NCBI GenBank assembly: GCA_944384995.1
Contig: CALWVN010000016.1
Coordinates: 1-40,766 of the forward strand
DNA length: 40,766 bases
Reading direction: 5' to 3'
Source: an uncultured Clostridia bacterium
GTDB lineage: Bacteria; Bacillota; Clostridia; Oscillospirales; Acutalibacteraceae
Of this stretch, positions 29,809-37,471 are shown piece after piece. Numbering within the stretch: the first letter of the stretch is position 1; each line of letters opens with the position of its first letter. A program made the position numbers and the translations under genes. Below the pieces are notes generated by a model that saw only the letters and a list, made by a program, of their open reading frames with translations, did no database searches and had not been told where the DNA came from.

Positions 29809-31062
29809 CTATTCGCTGCGAAGTCCCTTTGCGTCATACAGGAACGCGGTCTCCAGCAGCACATCGATGCCCGCCTCGAGCGTTTTAAGGTCAAGGTTGT
29901 CGGCGGTGTCGGTGCGCGTGTGGTAATAACGCGCGGGCGTGGGATCCATCGCCGCAAGGGTTGCCGCGCGAAGCCCGCCCTGCTGCAGCGCCGCCGCGTC
30001 GGACGCGCCGAAGAACACCTTGGCAAACGGCAGATCGTGCCCTGCGTTTTTGGCGCCCGCTTTGAGGAGTGCCGCCGCCTGTGCGTCCAGTGTTACAATA
30101 CCGGTCATATCCTTGTTGTATACGCCCATGAAGTCATAGTCGCGCAGCGTGTCCGTCACGATGTAAACGGTTTCCACATCTTCCTCGGCGTGCTTTGCGG
30201 CAAAGGCCTTTGCCCCGCGAAGCCCCGCTTCCTCGCAGCCCATAGAGACGGCGGCGACCTCGGTATTTTCAAAGCGGATATCGTTCGCCGCAAGGAAGCG
30301 CACCACCGCCATGGAGGCAAACACGCCGGTGAGGTTGTCGTTTGCACCCGGCACGACACATTTCCAATTCACGAAAAACGCACCCGGGATCACCAAAAGC
30401 GTCGTAAGGACGGCGAGCACCAAAAGCACGATGTCCGCAGTGTCGGGCAGCGGCAGAAACGCAAGGATGTCCAGCACGAGCTGCACAAAAACGGAGCCGA
30501 ACGCCGCGCCGACCACGGCGGCGAACACCTTGCCGCCGCCCTTGCGCAGATACGTCCACTCATACGCCGAATCCATGTGCCCGCAGAAGACGATGCGGCG
30601 TTTGACCTCGCCTTTGGGCTTGCGGGTGCAGATGACGTTGCAGGACTTGCGCTTCGGGAACAGCGGGTCCAAAAGCGGCTTATACAGCAAAAATTCAAAC
30701 ACCAAAAACAGGATCGAAAGTACGGTCAGCACGGTCGCGACCGCCGTCAGCGCCGTACTTGCGGCGGGGAACACATCCAAAAGCCCCAAAATCAGCAGCA
30801 CGCCCGACACGAGCATCAGGCACACGTCCAAAAGCACCCAGCCCATGAACGCCTTAGGGTGCAGCTCGAAATCCTCGATCTCCACGCTGTCGGCAACGGA
30901 TTTCATCGATTCGGCGAGATACGCCTGCGCCTTGCGTTCGTTTTCCTCGCCGGACGCGCGCGGTCCGATCTCCTTACAGACCCGTTTGATCTCACGCGCG
31001 GCAAAATTCGCCATTTCGCGGCGGCGGGAAGGGTAGTTGGCATTGCTTTCTCGAGCTTGCAT
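29809..31062 (-). CDS. Membrane-embedded M28-family zinc peptidase
   Basis: 417 residues. M28 zinc ligands are visible: His in FCGHMDSA (near 162), Asp in GANDNLTG, the Glu pair in CEEAGLRGAKAF, Asp in the following VTDTLRD segment, and His in ARYYHTRTDTADN. Unlike soluble M28 aminopeptidases it has two hydrophobic helices before the first ligand (about 72-95 and 101-128) and another pair in the domain (about 180-230). The peptidase domain is therefore interrupted by membrane segments. The start is at the second Met because GGAGG is then 7 nt upstream. Substrate unknown. First gene of a two-gene minus-strand operon. Confidence 0.82.
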   Translation of the reverse strand: MQARESNANYPSRRREMANFAAREIKRVCKEIGPRASGEENERKAQAYLAESMKSVADSVEIEDFELHPKAFMGWVLLDVCLMLVSGVLLILGLLDVFPAASTALTAVATVLTVLSILFLVFEFLLYKPLLDPLFPKRKSCNVICTRKPKGEVKRRIVFCGHMDSAYEWTYLRKGGGKVFAAVVGAAFGSVFVQLVLDILAFLPLPDTADIVLLVLAVLTTLLVIPGAFFVNWKCVVPGANDNLTGVFASMAVVRFLAANDIRFENTEVAAVSMGCEEAGLRGAKAFAAKHAEEDVETVYIVTDTLRDYDFMGVYNKDMTGIVTLDAQAAALLKAGAKNAGHDLPFAKVFFGASDAAALQQGGLRAATLAAMDPTPARYYHTRTDTADNLDLKTLEAGIDVLLETAFLYDAKGLRSE

Positions 31063-31239
31063 CAGCATTCCTCCGTGAAAAGGGGGTAAGCCCCGGTTTT
31101 TTGTGCCGTGCGCATACCAAGCGCTTTGCGCACACAGATCTATATAATTGTATCACAAGTCTTTGACAAAGTCGATAGAAATTTCATTTTTTCGGCCGCC
31201 GAATTTTAGAAAAGCGCACCCTTCGTATGCGCAAAACGG

Positions 31240-31268
31240 TTGACATCGCCGCGCAAAACTTCTACAAT
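31240..31268 (+). promoter_or_regulatory. Promoter of the VanY-like gene
   Basis: TTGACA (31240-31245), a 17-bp spacer, and TACAAT (31263-31268). Confidence 0.85.
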
Positions 31269-31275
31269 AAGAGCG

Positions 31276-31299
31276 GCACGGACAAGGCTTTGTCCGTGC
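31276..31299 (+). promoter_or_regulatory. Perfect hairpin touching the ribosome binding site
   Basis: 10-bp stem GCACGGACAA/TTGTCCGTGC with GGCT loop at the very start of the transcript, ending 2 nt before GAAGGA. It may act as a 5' stabiliser or affect translation of the following gene. Confidence 0.55.
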
Positions 31300-31314
31300 G
31301 GAAGGAAAATGCAA

Positions 31315-32169
31315 ATGGCAAGAACCATATCCAAAAGAGCCATAAAGGCCAAGGGTATTTTGGCGGCGCTGCTGCTCGTGATTCTCGGTGCGCTGACGGC
31401 GGGGTATCTGCTCACCGAACGCGGCACTGCGGCGCAGCCGGCAGAGATTTTGACCGAGCCGCCCACGCAAGCGCCCACCGAGGCGCCCACTGAGGCGCCC
31501 ACCGAGGTGCCGACCGAAGCCCCGACTGAAGGCGCGACCGAAGCTCCGACCGCACAGGGCGCGGGGCTCGTGCAGCGCGCCGCCGAAGGGGAGATCCTGA
31601 CCGTCACGCCTGCGGGAGACAACTGGGCGCTGACCTATATCGGGCTGCAGTACCGCCTGCCCGAAGACTATGTCCCGGAGCTTGCGGCGGCGGTGGAGGG
31701 CTCCGATGAGCAGCTGGACGCGCGCGTCGCACCGAATTTTGCGGAAATGTACGCCGCCGCCAAGGCGGACGGCTGCACGCTCACACCGTATGCGGGCTAT
31801 TGCTCGCAGGCGCGGCAGGCGGAAAACTATGAAAACCGCGTGCAGATGCATTTAAACGCGGGGATGACGCAGGAAGAAGCGCAGACAGCGGCGGCGCAGC
31901 GCATACAGCCGGCGGGTGCGAGCGAGCACAATGCGGGGCTCGCTATAGACATCGGCAGCGCGAGCGCGGATTTTGTTTCAACACGGGAATTTGCGTGGCT
32001 TTCAGAGCACGCGTGGGAATACGGCTTCGTTTTGCGCTATCCGGAGGATAAGACCGATGTTACGGGCATGCTGTATGAGCCGTGGCACTGGCGCTTTGTC
32101 GGGGAACAGGCGGCAAAGGAGATGCACGAAAGCGGGCAGTGCTTAGAGGAATATCTGGGGCTTGTGTGA
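31315..32169 (+). CDS. D-alanyl-D-alanine carboxypeptidase (VanY/M15B family)
   Basis: 284 residues, membrane-anchored by an N-terminal helix at about 14-34. A linker of PTEAPTE-type repeats (about 45-80) spans the wall. The M15B domain follows with zinc ligands His205 and Asp212 in SEHNAGLAID and His258 in EPWHWRF. Such enzymes trim the terminal D-Ala of peptidoglycan stem peptides. The start at 31315 is preferred over an ATG 6 bp earlier because GAAGGA is then 8 nt away. It has its own promoter. A vancomycin-resistance role is not suggested, since no vanHAX is present. Confidence 0.88.
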   Translation: MARTISKRAIKAKGILAALLLVILGALTAGYLLTERGTAAQPAEILTEPPTQAPTEAPTEAPTEVPTEAPTEGATEAPTAQGAGLVQRAAEGEILTVTPAGDNWALTYIGLQYRLPEDYVPELAAAVEGSDEQLDARVAPNFAEMYAAAKADGCTLTPYAGYCSQARQAENYENRVQMHLNAGMTQEEAQTAAAQRIQPAGASEHNAGLAIDIGSASADFVSTREFAWLSEHAWEYGFVLRYPEDKTDVTGMLYEPWHWRFVGEQAAKEMHESGQCLEEYLGLV

Positions 32170-32204
32170 AATCAGATGACAGAAGGCAGAGGTCAGAAGT
32201 CAGA
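32170..32204 (-). repeat. Heptad array, 5 units, minus orientation
   Basis: AATCAGA, TGACAGA, AGGCAGA, GGTCAGA, AGTCAGA, starting at the first base after the VanY-like stop codon. Confidence 0.8.
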
Positions 32205-32373
32205 GACGGGGCAGGCAGGTTTTCTGCGCAGCCGCGGCAATGCGTGAAAGCGGCGGGGGCAGATTCTCCGAATCCCGAACCCTTTTGTCGCTTCGCGACA
32301 TTTCCCCGCACCGCGGGGAATCACCCTCGGAAGACGGGAGAAAAGGGCATGTGCAAATTTTCGGTTGTGCGTT
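32205..32373. other. Intergenic filler of the 32170-32689 mosaic
   Basis: Contains a TCGCTTCGCGA palindrome (near 32288) and CCCCGCACCGCGGGG (near 32308) in a row. No gene is recognised; the whole 32170-32706 gap is repeat-derived. Confidence 0.5.
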
Positions 32374-32421
32374 GCCCCCTCTGACGAGGGGGATGCCGCC
32401 GTAAGGCGGCAGGGGGAGAGA
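32374..32421 (+). repeat. Palindromic repeat type II
   Basis: GCCCCCTC-tgac-GAGGGGG, hairpin GCCGCC-gtaa-GGCGGC (32395-32410), then AGGGGGAGAGA. Confidence 0.82.
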
Positions 32422-32447
32422 AAAATCTGCGCTTAGTTCTATTTTTG

Positions 32448-32507
32448 TCTCTCCCTCCGGCAAAACGGCGTACACGCCGTTTTGCCACCTCCCTCGTCAG
32501 AGGGAGG
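32448..32507 (-). repeat. Palindromic repeat type I, inverted
   Basis: TCTCTCCCTCC, a 13-bp inner hairpin (GGCAAAACGGCGT with its complement, 32459-32486), then CCTCCCTC-gtca-GAGGGAGG (32488-32507). Confidence 0.85.
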
Positions 32508-32554
32508 AACGGGTTTGAGCAGATTTGCGGTTTAGTACAAATTTCCCCACCCCA

Positions 32555-32582
32555 CATCTAATATCTAACGTCTAAAATCTAA
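32555..32582 (+). repeat. Heptad array, 4 units NNTCTAA
   Basis: CATCTAA, TATCTAA, CGTCTAA, AATCTAA, followed by the GGACAGCC hairpin as at 8206. Confidence 0.85.
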
Positions 32583-32584
32583 AA

Positions 32585-32613
32585 CGGACAGCCGCAAGGG
32601 CTGTCCCTACGGG
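32585..32613 (+). repeat. GGACAGCC hairpin repeat
   Basis: GGACAGCC-gcaag-GGCTGTCC followed by CTACGGG. The stretch from here to 32656 is shared in style with 34552-34620. Confidence 0.72.
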
Positions 32614-32654
32614 TTGCGTGTGCTTCCGGCTTTTCTGCAAACTCCCCCACTCCA

Positions 32655-32689
32655 CATCCAGCATCTAATATCTAATGTCTAAAATCTAA
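32655..32689 (+). repeat. Heptad array, 5 units, abutting a ribosome binding site
   Basis: CATCCAG, CATCTAA, TATCTAA, TGTCTAA, AATCTAA, then AAAATAGGAG of the GH35 gene. Confidence 0.85.
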
Positions 32690-32706
32690 AAAATAGGAGT
32701 TCATCT

Positions 32707-34494
32707 ATGCTGACGATCGAAAAAGGACAATTCTGCATGGACGGGAAACAGTTCCCCATCTATTCGGGCGCGATACACTATTTCCGCGTCCCGCGCGAGC
32801 ATTGGGAAGACCGGCTTGAAAAGCTCAAGGCGGCGGGCTTCAACACGGTGGAGACCTATGTGTGCTGGAACCTGCACGAGCCGCGCGAGGGTGAATTCTG
32901 TTTTTCGGGGATGCTCGACATTGCCGAATTCCTGCGCACGGCACAGCGGCTCGGGCTGTACGCGATCGTGCGGCCGGGCCCGTACATCTGTGCCGAATGG
33001 GATTTCGGCGGCTTCCCGGCGTGGCTTTTAAAAGATGAAAACATGCGCCTGCGCTGCAATTATGCGCCGTATCTTGCGGCGGTGCGCCGGTATTATGCGG
33101 CGCTCGCACGCGAGATCGTGCCGCTTCTTGAAAAAAACGGCGGCAACATCATCTTAATGCAGGTCGAAAACGAATACGGCAGCTACGGCAACGACCATGC
33201 GTATCTCGAAGCGGTGCGGCAGATCATGCTTGACGTGGGGATGGACAGCCTTTTGTTCACCTCCGACGGCGACTGCGACTGGATGCTGTCCGGCGGCGGT
33301 CTGCCGGATGTACTCAAGGTGATGAACTTCGGTTCGCGCGCCAAAACGCTTCTTAAAAAACTGGACAAATTCCAAAAGAAACAACCGCACATGTGCGGCG
33401 AATTTTGGTGCGGCTGGTTCGACCATTGGGGCGACCGGCACCATACGCGCTCGTCGCAGGAGGTCGCAAAGGAGATCGGCGACTTTCTGGATATGGATGC
33501 GAGCTTCAATATGTATATGTTCCACGGCGGCACGAATTTCGGCTTTGCGGCGGGCGCCAACTACGGCAAGGGCTATGAGCCGACGGTGACCAGCTACGAT
33601 TACAGCGCGCTGCTCAATGAGTGGGGCGGCTACACGGCAGGTTATCACGCCGTGCGCCGGCTGCTTTGCGACAAGCAGGGGATCGAGCCGACGCGCCTGC
33701 CCGACGAGCCGAAATTACAGGCGGTCGGCGAGGTAAAGCTCACGCAGAGCGCGGGGCTGTTCGATAACCTCGACGTGCTCGGCACGGCGCACGAGACCGC
33801 CGCGCCCGTACACATGGAGGCGCTCGGGCAGAACTTCGGCTATATTCTGTATTCCGTCACGGTGCGCGGCAAATACGAAGCGGCGACGCTTTATGTCGAG
33901 GGTGTGCACGACAACGCCTATCTGTACATAGACGGCAAGCTCAAAAAGACCTATTACCGCAGCGACAACCCGAAAATGGAAAACGGCGACGGCTTTTCCG
34001 TGCGCCTTTCCGGCTTTTCGGGTGAACGGCAGATCGACATCCTGGTGGAAGCCATGGGGCGTGTCAACTACGGCAAGCACCTGTATGACCGCAAGGGGCT
34101 GCGCCGCGTGCTGCTCGGCAACCAGGAACTGTTCGGGTTTACCGTCCGCACCCTGCCGCTTGATTCGCTTGCGGGGCTTGATTTCGGCAAGGTCAGGGAT
34201 GACTGCCCGCGCTTCCTGCGCGGTACGTTTGACGCTGCAACCGATGCGGACTGCTTTGTGGATATGTCCGGCTTCAAAAAGGGATGCGTGTTTATAAACG
34301 GCTTCAACCTCGGGCGGTATTGGGAGATAGGTCCGCAGGTGACGCTGTATCTGCCGAAGGGGCTTTTGAAGGAAACGGGCAACGAGCTGATCGTTTTCGA
34401 GCAGGAGGGCACAGACCGCGAAAGCGTGCAGATCATCGACCATCCCATTTTAAGCAAGCCCAAAAAGCATCGTTTCGCGTTCTGGAAGAAGTGA
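32707..34494 (+). CDS. Beta-galactosidase (GH35)
   Basis: 595 residues, the size of single-chain bacterial GH35 enzymes. The N-terminal TIM barrel shows YSGAIHYFRVPREHW, VETYVCWNLHEP and IVRPGPYICAEWDFGG. Catalytic residues are the acid/base Glu156 in VENEYG and nucleophile Glu232 in CGEFWCGWFDHWG. C-terminal beta domains carry the family end motif FINGFNLGRYWEIGP. No signal peptide, so cytosolic, probably acting on imported galacto-oligosaccharides or mucin fragments. Free galactose could enter through the galactokinase at 2555. TAGGAG lies 7 nt upstream of the ATG. No promoter is recognised in the repeat mosaic ahead of it. Confidence 0.92.
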   Translation: MLTIEKGQFCMDGKQFPIYSGAIHYFRVPREHWEDRLEKLKAAGFNTVETYVCWNLHEPREGEFCFSGMLDIAEFLRTAQRLGLYAIVRPGPYICAEWDFGGFPAWLLKDENMRLRCNYAPYLAAVRRYYAALAREIVPLLEKNGGNIILMQVENEYGSYGNDHAYLEAVRQIMLDVGMDSLLFTSDGDCDWMLSGGGLPDVLKVMNFGSRAKTLLKKLDKFQKKQPHMCGEFWCGWFDHWGDRHHTRSSQEVAKEIGDFLDMDASFNMYMFHGGTNFGFAAGANYGKGYEPTVTSYDYSALLNEWGGYTAGYHAVRRLLCDKQGIEPTRLPDEPKLQAVGEVKLTQSAGLFDNLDVLGTAHETAAPVHMEALGQNFGYILYSVTVRGKYEAATLYVEGVHDNAYLYIDGKLKKTYYRSDNPKMENGDGFSVRLSGFSGERQIDILVEAMGRVNYGKHLYDRKGLRRVLLGNQELFGFTVRTLPLDSLAGLDFGKVRDDCPRFLRGTFDAATDADCFVDMSGFKKGCVFINGFNLGRYWEIGPQVTLYLPKGLLKETGNELIVFEQEGTDRESVQIIDHPILSKPKKHRFAFWKK

Positions 34495-34551
34495 ACGGAG
34501 GAACGTTCCGGCTTTGCGCCAACGCCCCCGCCCCACGGCTAACACCGAACA

Positions 34552-34580
34552 CGGACAGCCGCAAGGGCTGTCCCTACGGG
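34552..34580 (+). repeat. GGACAGCC hairpin repeat
   Basis: GGACAGCC-gcaag-GGCTGTCC plus CTACGGG, inside the 177-bp gap between GH35 and sialidase-like genes. Confidence 0.72.
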
Positions 34581-34620
34581 TTGTGCTGCCTTTCGGCTTT
34601 GCGCAAACGCCTCCACCCCA

Positions 34621-34655
34621 CATCTAACGTCTAATATCTAATATCTAAAATCTAA
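34621..34655 (+). repeat. Heptad array, 5 units, abutting a ribosome binding site
   Basis: CATCTAA, CGTCTAA, TATCTAA, TATCTAA, AATCTAA, then AACGCGGAGG of the next gene. Confidence 0.87.
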
Positions 34656-34671
34656 AACGCGGAGGTTTTTC

Positions 34672-35961
34672 ATGGGCATGTTCTTCAAATACCGCACCCC
34701 GGGGCGGGATTACACGATCCCGCAGATCGATTTGAGCCGCGCGGACGCAACCGTGCCGGACGAGCTGCGGTACCTGTTCGAGTATACGACTGTGGACGAG
34801 GGCGACGGGTATCTCGGGCACCCGGACTCGGTGCTGCTGCAAAACGGGGACATCCTGACCATGTACCCGGCCGGGCACGGCAAGGGCAAAACGCTCTCGC
34901 GCATCAGCCACGACGGCGGGCGCACCTACCCCGATACGATCGAAAATCCGCCGAAAAGCTGGGAAAATTCCCGCGAAACGCCCACGGTCTACCGCCTGAC
35001 CTTTTCCGAGCACGACTGGGACGACAAGCTGATTTTGATCTGTGGCAACCCGAAGTGGCCCGGTGAGCCGACGACGGGCGGCTTTTCCTGCTCGCTCTCC
35101 TCGGACGAGGGCAAAACGTGGAGCGAGTATGAGCTGTTTTACCCGAAGGGCGATCCCGATTTTTCCTGCCTGCCCATCGTGCCGATGAGCTCGCTGACGC
35201 GCTTAAAAGAAAACGGGAAGTTCGTGGATAAGTGGATGGGCCTGTTCCACGAGCGCGGCTTCAAAAATTATAAAACCATCCTTACCTTTGATGACGACGG
35301 GCGTATGCACTGGTCGCGCCCCGAACGGTATTTCAGAGCTTACCGGGGTTTTGAACGCGCCGCACAGCTTTGTGAGGTCGAGTGCGTGCGCTCTAAAGGC
35401 GGCACGGGTGACGAGCTGATGCTCATCGGGCGCTGCAATTCGAAAAAGATCAATTCCATGCTCAGTTTCTCGCACGACGAGGGCAAAACATGGTCCGCAC
35501 CCGTGGAAGCGCCCGCCGCCTTAAACGGCGAACGGCATAAGGCCGAATGGCTGCCCGACGGGCGGTTGTTCATCACGTTCCGTTCGATCGAGCGCGACCC
35601 CGTAAAGCTCGAAAAGAATTACGAGCGCAAGGGCATGGGATGGTACTCCGAGGGCTGGATCGCCTGGGTCGGGACCTACGACGACCTCAAAAACGGGCGC
35701 GAGGGGCAGTACCGCATCAAAGTCGCGCACACCTATCTCGATTCGCAGGAAGCGCCTTGTGCGACCGCCAACGGCGATACGGGCTACTGCGGGAACGTCG
35801 TGCTCCAAGACGGCACGGTCGTCACCTCGTCCTACGGCATCTTTTCGACCGCGCGCAAGGCAAGCGGCGCATATGATACCGATAAGGGGAAGCTTTCGCG
35901 CAAGACGTTTATCGTCTCAAAGCGCATATTGCCGTCGGATGTGGAAAAGCTGTTAAAGTGA
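34672..35961 (+). CDS. Sialidase-fold protein (exo-alpha-sialidase-like, BNR repeats)
   Basis: 429 residues with a six-bladed propeller signature. Three Asp-box (BNR) motifs are visible: SHDGGRTYPD near residue 85, SSDEGKTWSE near 144 and SHDEGKTWSA near 266. GH33 sialidases also have an arginine triad and a Tyr/Glu pair. Candidate residues exist, but I cannot assign them, and the N-terminal FRIP motif of GH33 is not obvious. It could therefore be a sialidase or a related propeller hydrolase. No signal peptide, so cytosolic like its GH29 and GH35 neighbours. GGAGG is 6 nt before the chosen ATG. Confidence 0.75.
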   Translation: MGMFFKYRTPGRDYTIPQIDLSRADATVPDELRYLFEYTTVDEGDGYLGHPDSVLLQNGDILTMYPAGHGKGKTLSRISHDGGRTYPDTIENPPKSWENSRETPTVYRLTFSEHDWDDKLILICGNPKWPGEPTTGGFSCSLSSDEGKTWSEYELFYPKGDPDFSCLPIVPMSSLTRLKENGKFVDKWMGLFHERGFKNYKTILTFDDDGRMHWSRPERYFRAYRGFERAAQLCEVECVRSKGGTGDELMLIGRCNSKKINSMLSFSHDEGKTWSAPVEAPAALNGERHKAEWLPDGRLFITFRSIERDPVKLEKNYERKGMGWYSEGWIAWVGTYDDLKNGREGQYRIKVAHTYLDSQEAPCATANGDTGYCGNVVLQDGTVVTSSYGIFSTARKASGAYDTDKGKLSRKTFIVSKRILPSDVEKLLK

Positions 35962-36062
35962 GGCGGCGAACCCCGTACAAACGCATAAAGCTTTCGCCCG
36001 CTTTTTGCAAACGAGCTGCTGTGCGCCGCGCGGCAAAATACCGGCGTGCCCGAAATTCGGGC

Positions 36063-36091
36063 TTGACATCCGAAAGAAAATGGTGTATGAT
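36063..36091 (+). promoter_or_regulatory. Promoter of the infC-rpmI-rplT operon
   Basis: TTGACA (36063-36068), a 17-bp spacer, and TATGAT (36086-36091). Confidence 0.85.
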
Positions 36092-36097
36092 ACCAAG

Positions 36098-36227
36098 GCA
36101 AACAAAGAAGAGCGTTCCGTTCTCACCTGTGCGTTTCGTACAAAGCAGGTCAATACCTTTCTTCCCTTACGGGAAAACTGCGTGTTGCAAAGCGTGAACG
36201 TGTCTTCGTTCGCGCTTTTAATTTTTT
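36098..36227 (+). promoter_or_regulatory. Ribosomal protein L20-type leader with attenuator
   Basis: About 130 nt of leader between promoter and infC. It ends in a terminator hairpin GCGTGAACG/CGTTCGCGC (36192-36215, one G-U) followed by TTTTAATTTTTT immediately before the infC ribosome binding site. Firmicutes commonly use such a leader for L20-mediated attenuation of this operon, so position and layout support the call. I did not model the antiterminator. Confidence 0.7.
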
Positions 36228-36242
36228 CAAGGAGTGATTTGC

Positions 36243-36755
36243 ATCAGTACCAAAGACCTGCAGCTCAATGAGCAGATTCGCGACCGCGAGGTGCGCCTGA
36301 TCGGCGAAACCGGCGAGCAGCTGGGGCTAATGTCTGCGCGCGACGCACTCAAAAAGGCGGAGGAGAAAAACCTCGACCTTGTGAAGATCGCGCCCACGGC
36401 GAAGCCGCCCGTCTGTAAAATTATGGACTACGGCAAGTACCGTTTTGAAAAGGCCAAGCGCGACAAAGAGGCGCGCAAAAACCAGAAAACGGTCGAGCTC
36501 AAGGAGATCCGCCTTTCTCTGAACATTGACACGCATGACTTTGAGACCAAGGCAAAGCACGCCGAGAAATTTTTGAAGGCGGGCAACAAGGTAAAGGTTT
36601 CCATCCGCTTCCGCGGCCGTGAGATGGCGCACCCCGAAATGGGGCACCGTTCCATGGAAAAATTTGCCGAAGCGTGCAAGGAATTCTCCACGGTCGAAAA
36701 GCCTTCCAAGATGGAGGGCCGTCAGATGCTGATGTTCCTTGCGCCGCTGAAGTGA
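36243..36755 (+). CDS. infC: Translation initiation factor IF-3
   Basis: 170 residues, cytosolic factor that keeps ribosomal subunits apart and checks the start codon. It shows the N-domain EQIRDREVRLIGETGEQLG, the linker VCKIMDYGKYRFEKAKRDKE and the C-domain VKVSIRFRGREMAHPEMG. No ATG fits the N terminus: AAGGAGTG (36229-36236) is followed 6 nt later by an in-frame ATC at 36243, giving the expected I-S-T-K start. An in-frame ATT at 36237 is too close to the ribosome binding site, and a GTG at 36234 lies inside it. Non-canonical AUU/AUC starts are well known for infC and allow IF-3 to limit its own synthesis. Confidence 0.93.
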   Translation: MSTKDLQLNEQIRDREVRLIGETGEQLGLMSARDALKKAEEKNLDLVKIAPTAKPPVCKIMDYGKYRFEKAKRDKEARKNQKTVELKEIRLSLNIDTHDFETKAKHAEKFLKAGNKVKVSIRFRGREMAHPEMGHRSMEKFAEACKEFSTVEKPSKMEGRQMLMFLAPLK

Positions 36756-36797
36756 TCGGCGGTTTACCTTACATTCATTATTCAGGAGGAATTTGAA

Positions 36798-36995
36798 ATG
36801 CCGAAAATCAAGACCCATTCCGGAGCGAAAAAGCGTTTTAAGCTGTCGAAAAACGGCAAGCCCATCCGCGCGCACGCGAACAAGTCGCACATCCTGACCA
36901 AAAAGAGCACCAAGCGCAAGCGCAACCTGCGTAAGACTGCGGTCGCCGATACGACCAACCAAAAGCAGATCAAGCGCCTGATCCCCTATAAATAA
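36798..36995 (+). CDS. rpmI: Ribosomal protein L35
   Basis: 65 residues, very basic, with the family opening [14 protein letters not shown] and the end QIKRLIPYK. It is part of the large subunit and lies between infC and rplT as in most bacteria. CAGGAGG precedes the ATG by 8 nt. Confidence 0.97.
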   Translation: MPKIKTHSGAKKRFKLSKNGKPIRAHANKSHILTKKSTKRKRNLRKTAVADTTNQKQIKRLIPYK

Positions 36996-37029
36996 GAAGC
37001 GCTGCGAATAATACGGAGGTAACAAGGCA

Positions 37030-37386
37030 ATGGCACGAGTAAAAGGCGCGATGATGACGCGCAAAAGAAGAAATAAGACCCTGAAGCTTGCAAAGGGGTA
37101 TTACGGTTCCAAGAGCCGTCTGTTCAAGACCGCAAAGCAGGCGGTCATGAAGTCCGGGCAGTACGCCTACATCGGCAGAAAGCAGAAGAAACGTGATTTC
37201 CGCCGGCTTTGGATCACCCGCATCTCTGCGGCGTGCAAGCTCAACGGCATGAACTATTCCACGTTCATCAACGGGCTGAAAAAGGCGGGCGTCGAGCTCA
37301 ACCGCAAGATGCTTTCCGAGATCGCGATCGCGGATCCCGCCGCGTTTACCGCCCTGTGCGAGCAGGCAAAAGCGGCGCTTCAATAA
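37030..37386 (+). CDS. rplT: Ribosomal protein L20
   Basis: 118 residues, normal length. The family start [26 protein letters not shown] (seen at residues 1-26) and the block [20 protein letters not shown] are clear. It binds 23S rRNA early in assembly and, in Firmicutes, binds the leader of its own operon. The AACGGAGGTAA ribosome binding site sits 12 nt upstream. A hairpin follows the stop. Confidence 0.97.
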   Translation: MARVKGAMMTRKRRNKTLKLAKGYYGSKSRLFKTAKQAVMKSGQYAYIGRKQKKRDFRRLWITRISAACKLNGMNYSTFINGLKKAGVELNRKMLSEIAIADPAAFTALCEQAKAALQ

Positions 37387-37390
37387 GCTA

Positions 37391-37424
37391 AAACCACGCC
37401 CAGTGTGTACGCGGGGCGTGGTTT
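37391..37424 (+). terminator. Terminator-like hairpin after rplT
   Basis: 11-bp stem AAACCACGCCC/GGGCGTGGTTT with a 12-nt loop, then CCGTTTTC. The U-tract is weak, so partial read-through into the trmH-dprA-topA genes is likely. Confidence 0.55.
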
Positions 37425-37471
37425 CCGTTTTCAAAGGCTCGGCGAATTTTGCCGAATTGCTGGGGGAGCGT

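Noticed and set aside
32170-32706. tRNA or other stable RNA gene in the repeat-rich gaps
   Set aside because: No cloverleaf or tRNA-arm motifs (GGTTCRANTCC) seen; the hairpins are explained by the repeat families.
36234-36242. GTG at 36234 as the infC start
   Set aside because: It overlaps the ribosome binding site, and the extra residues M-I-C do not fit the family N terminus.
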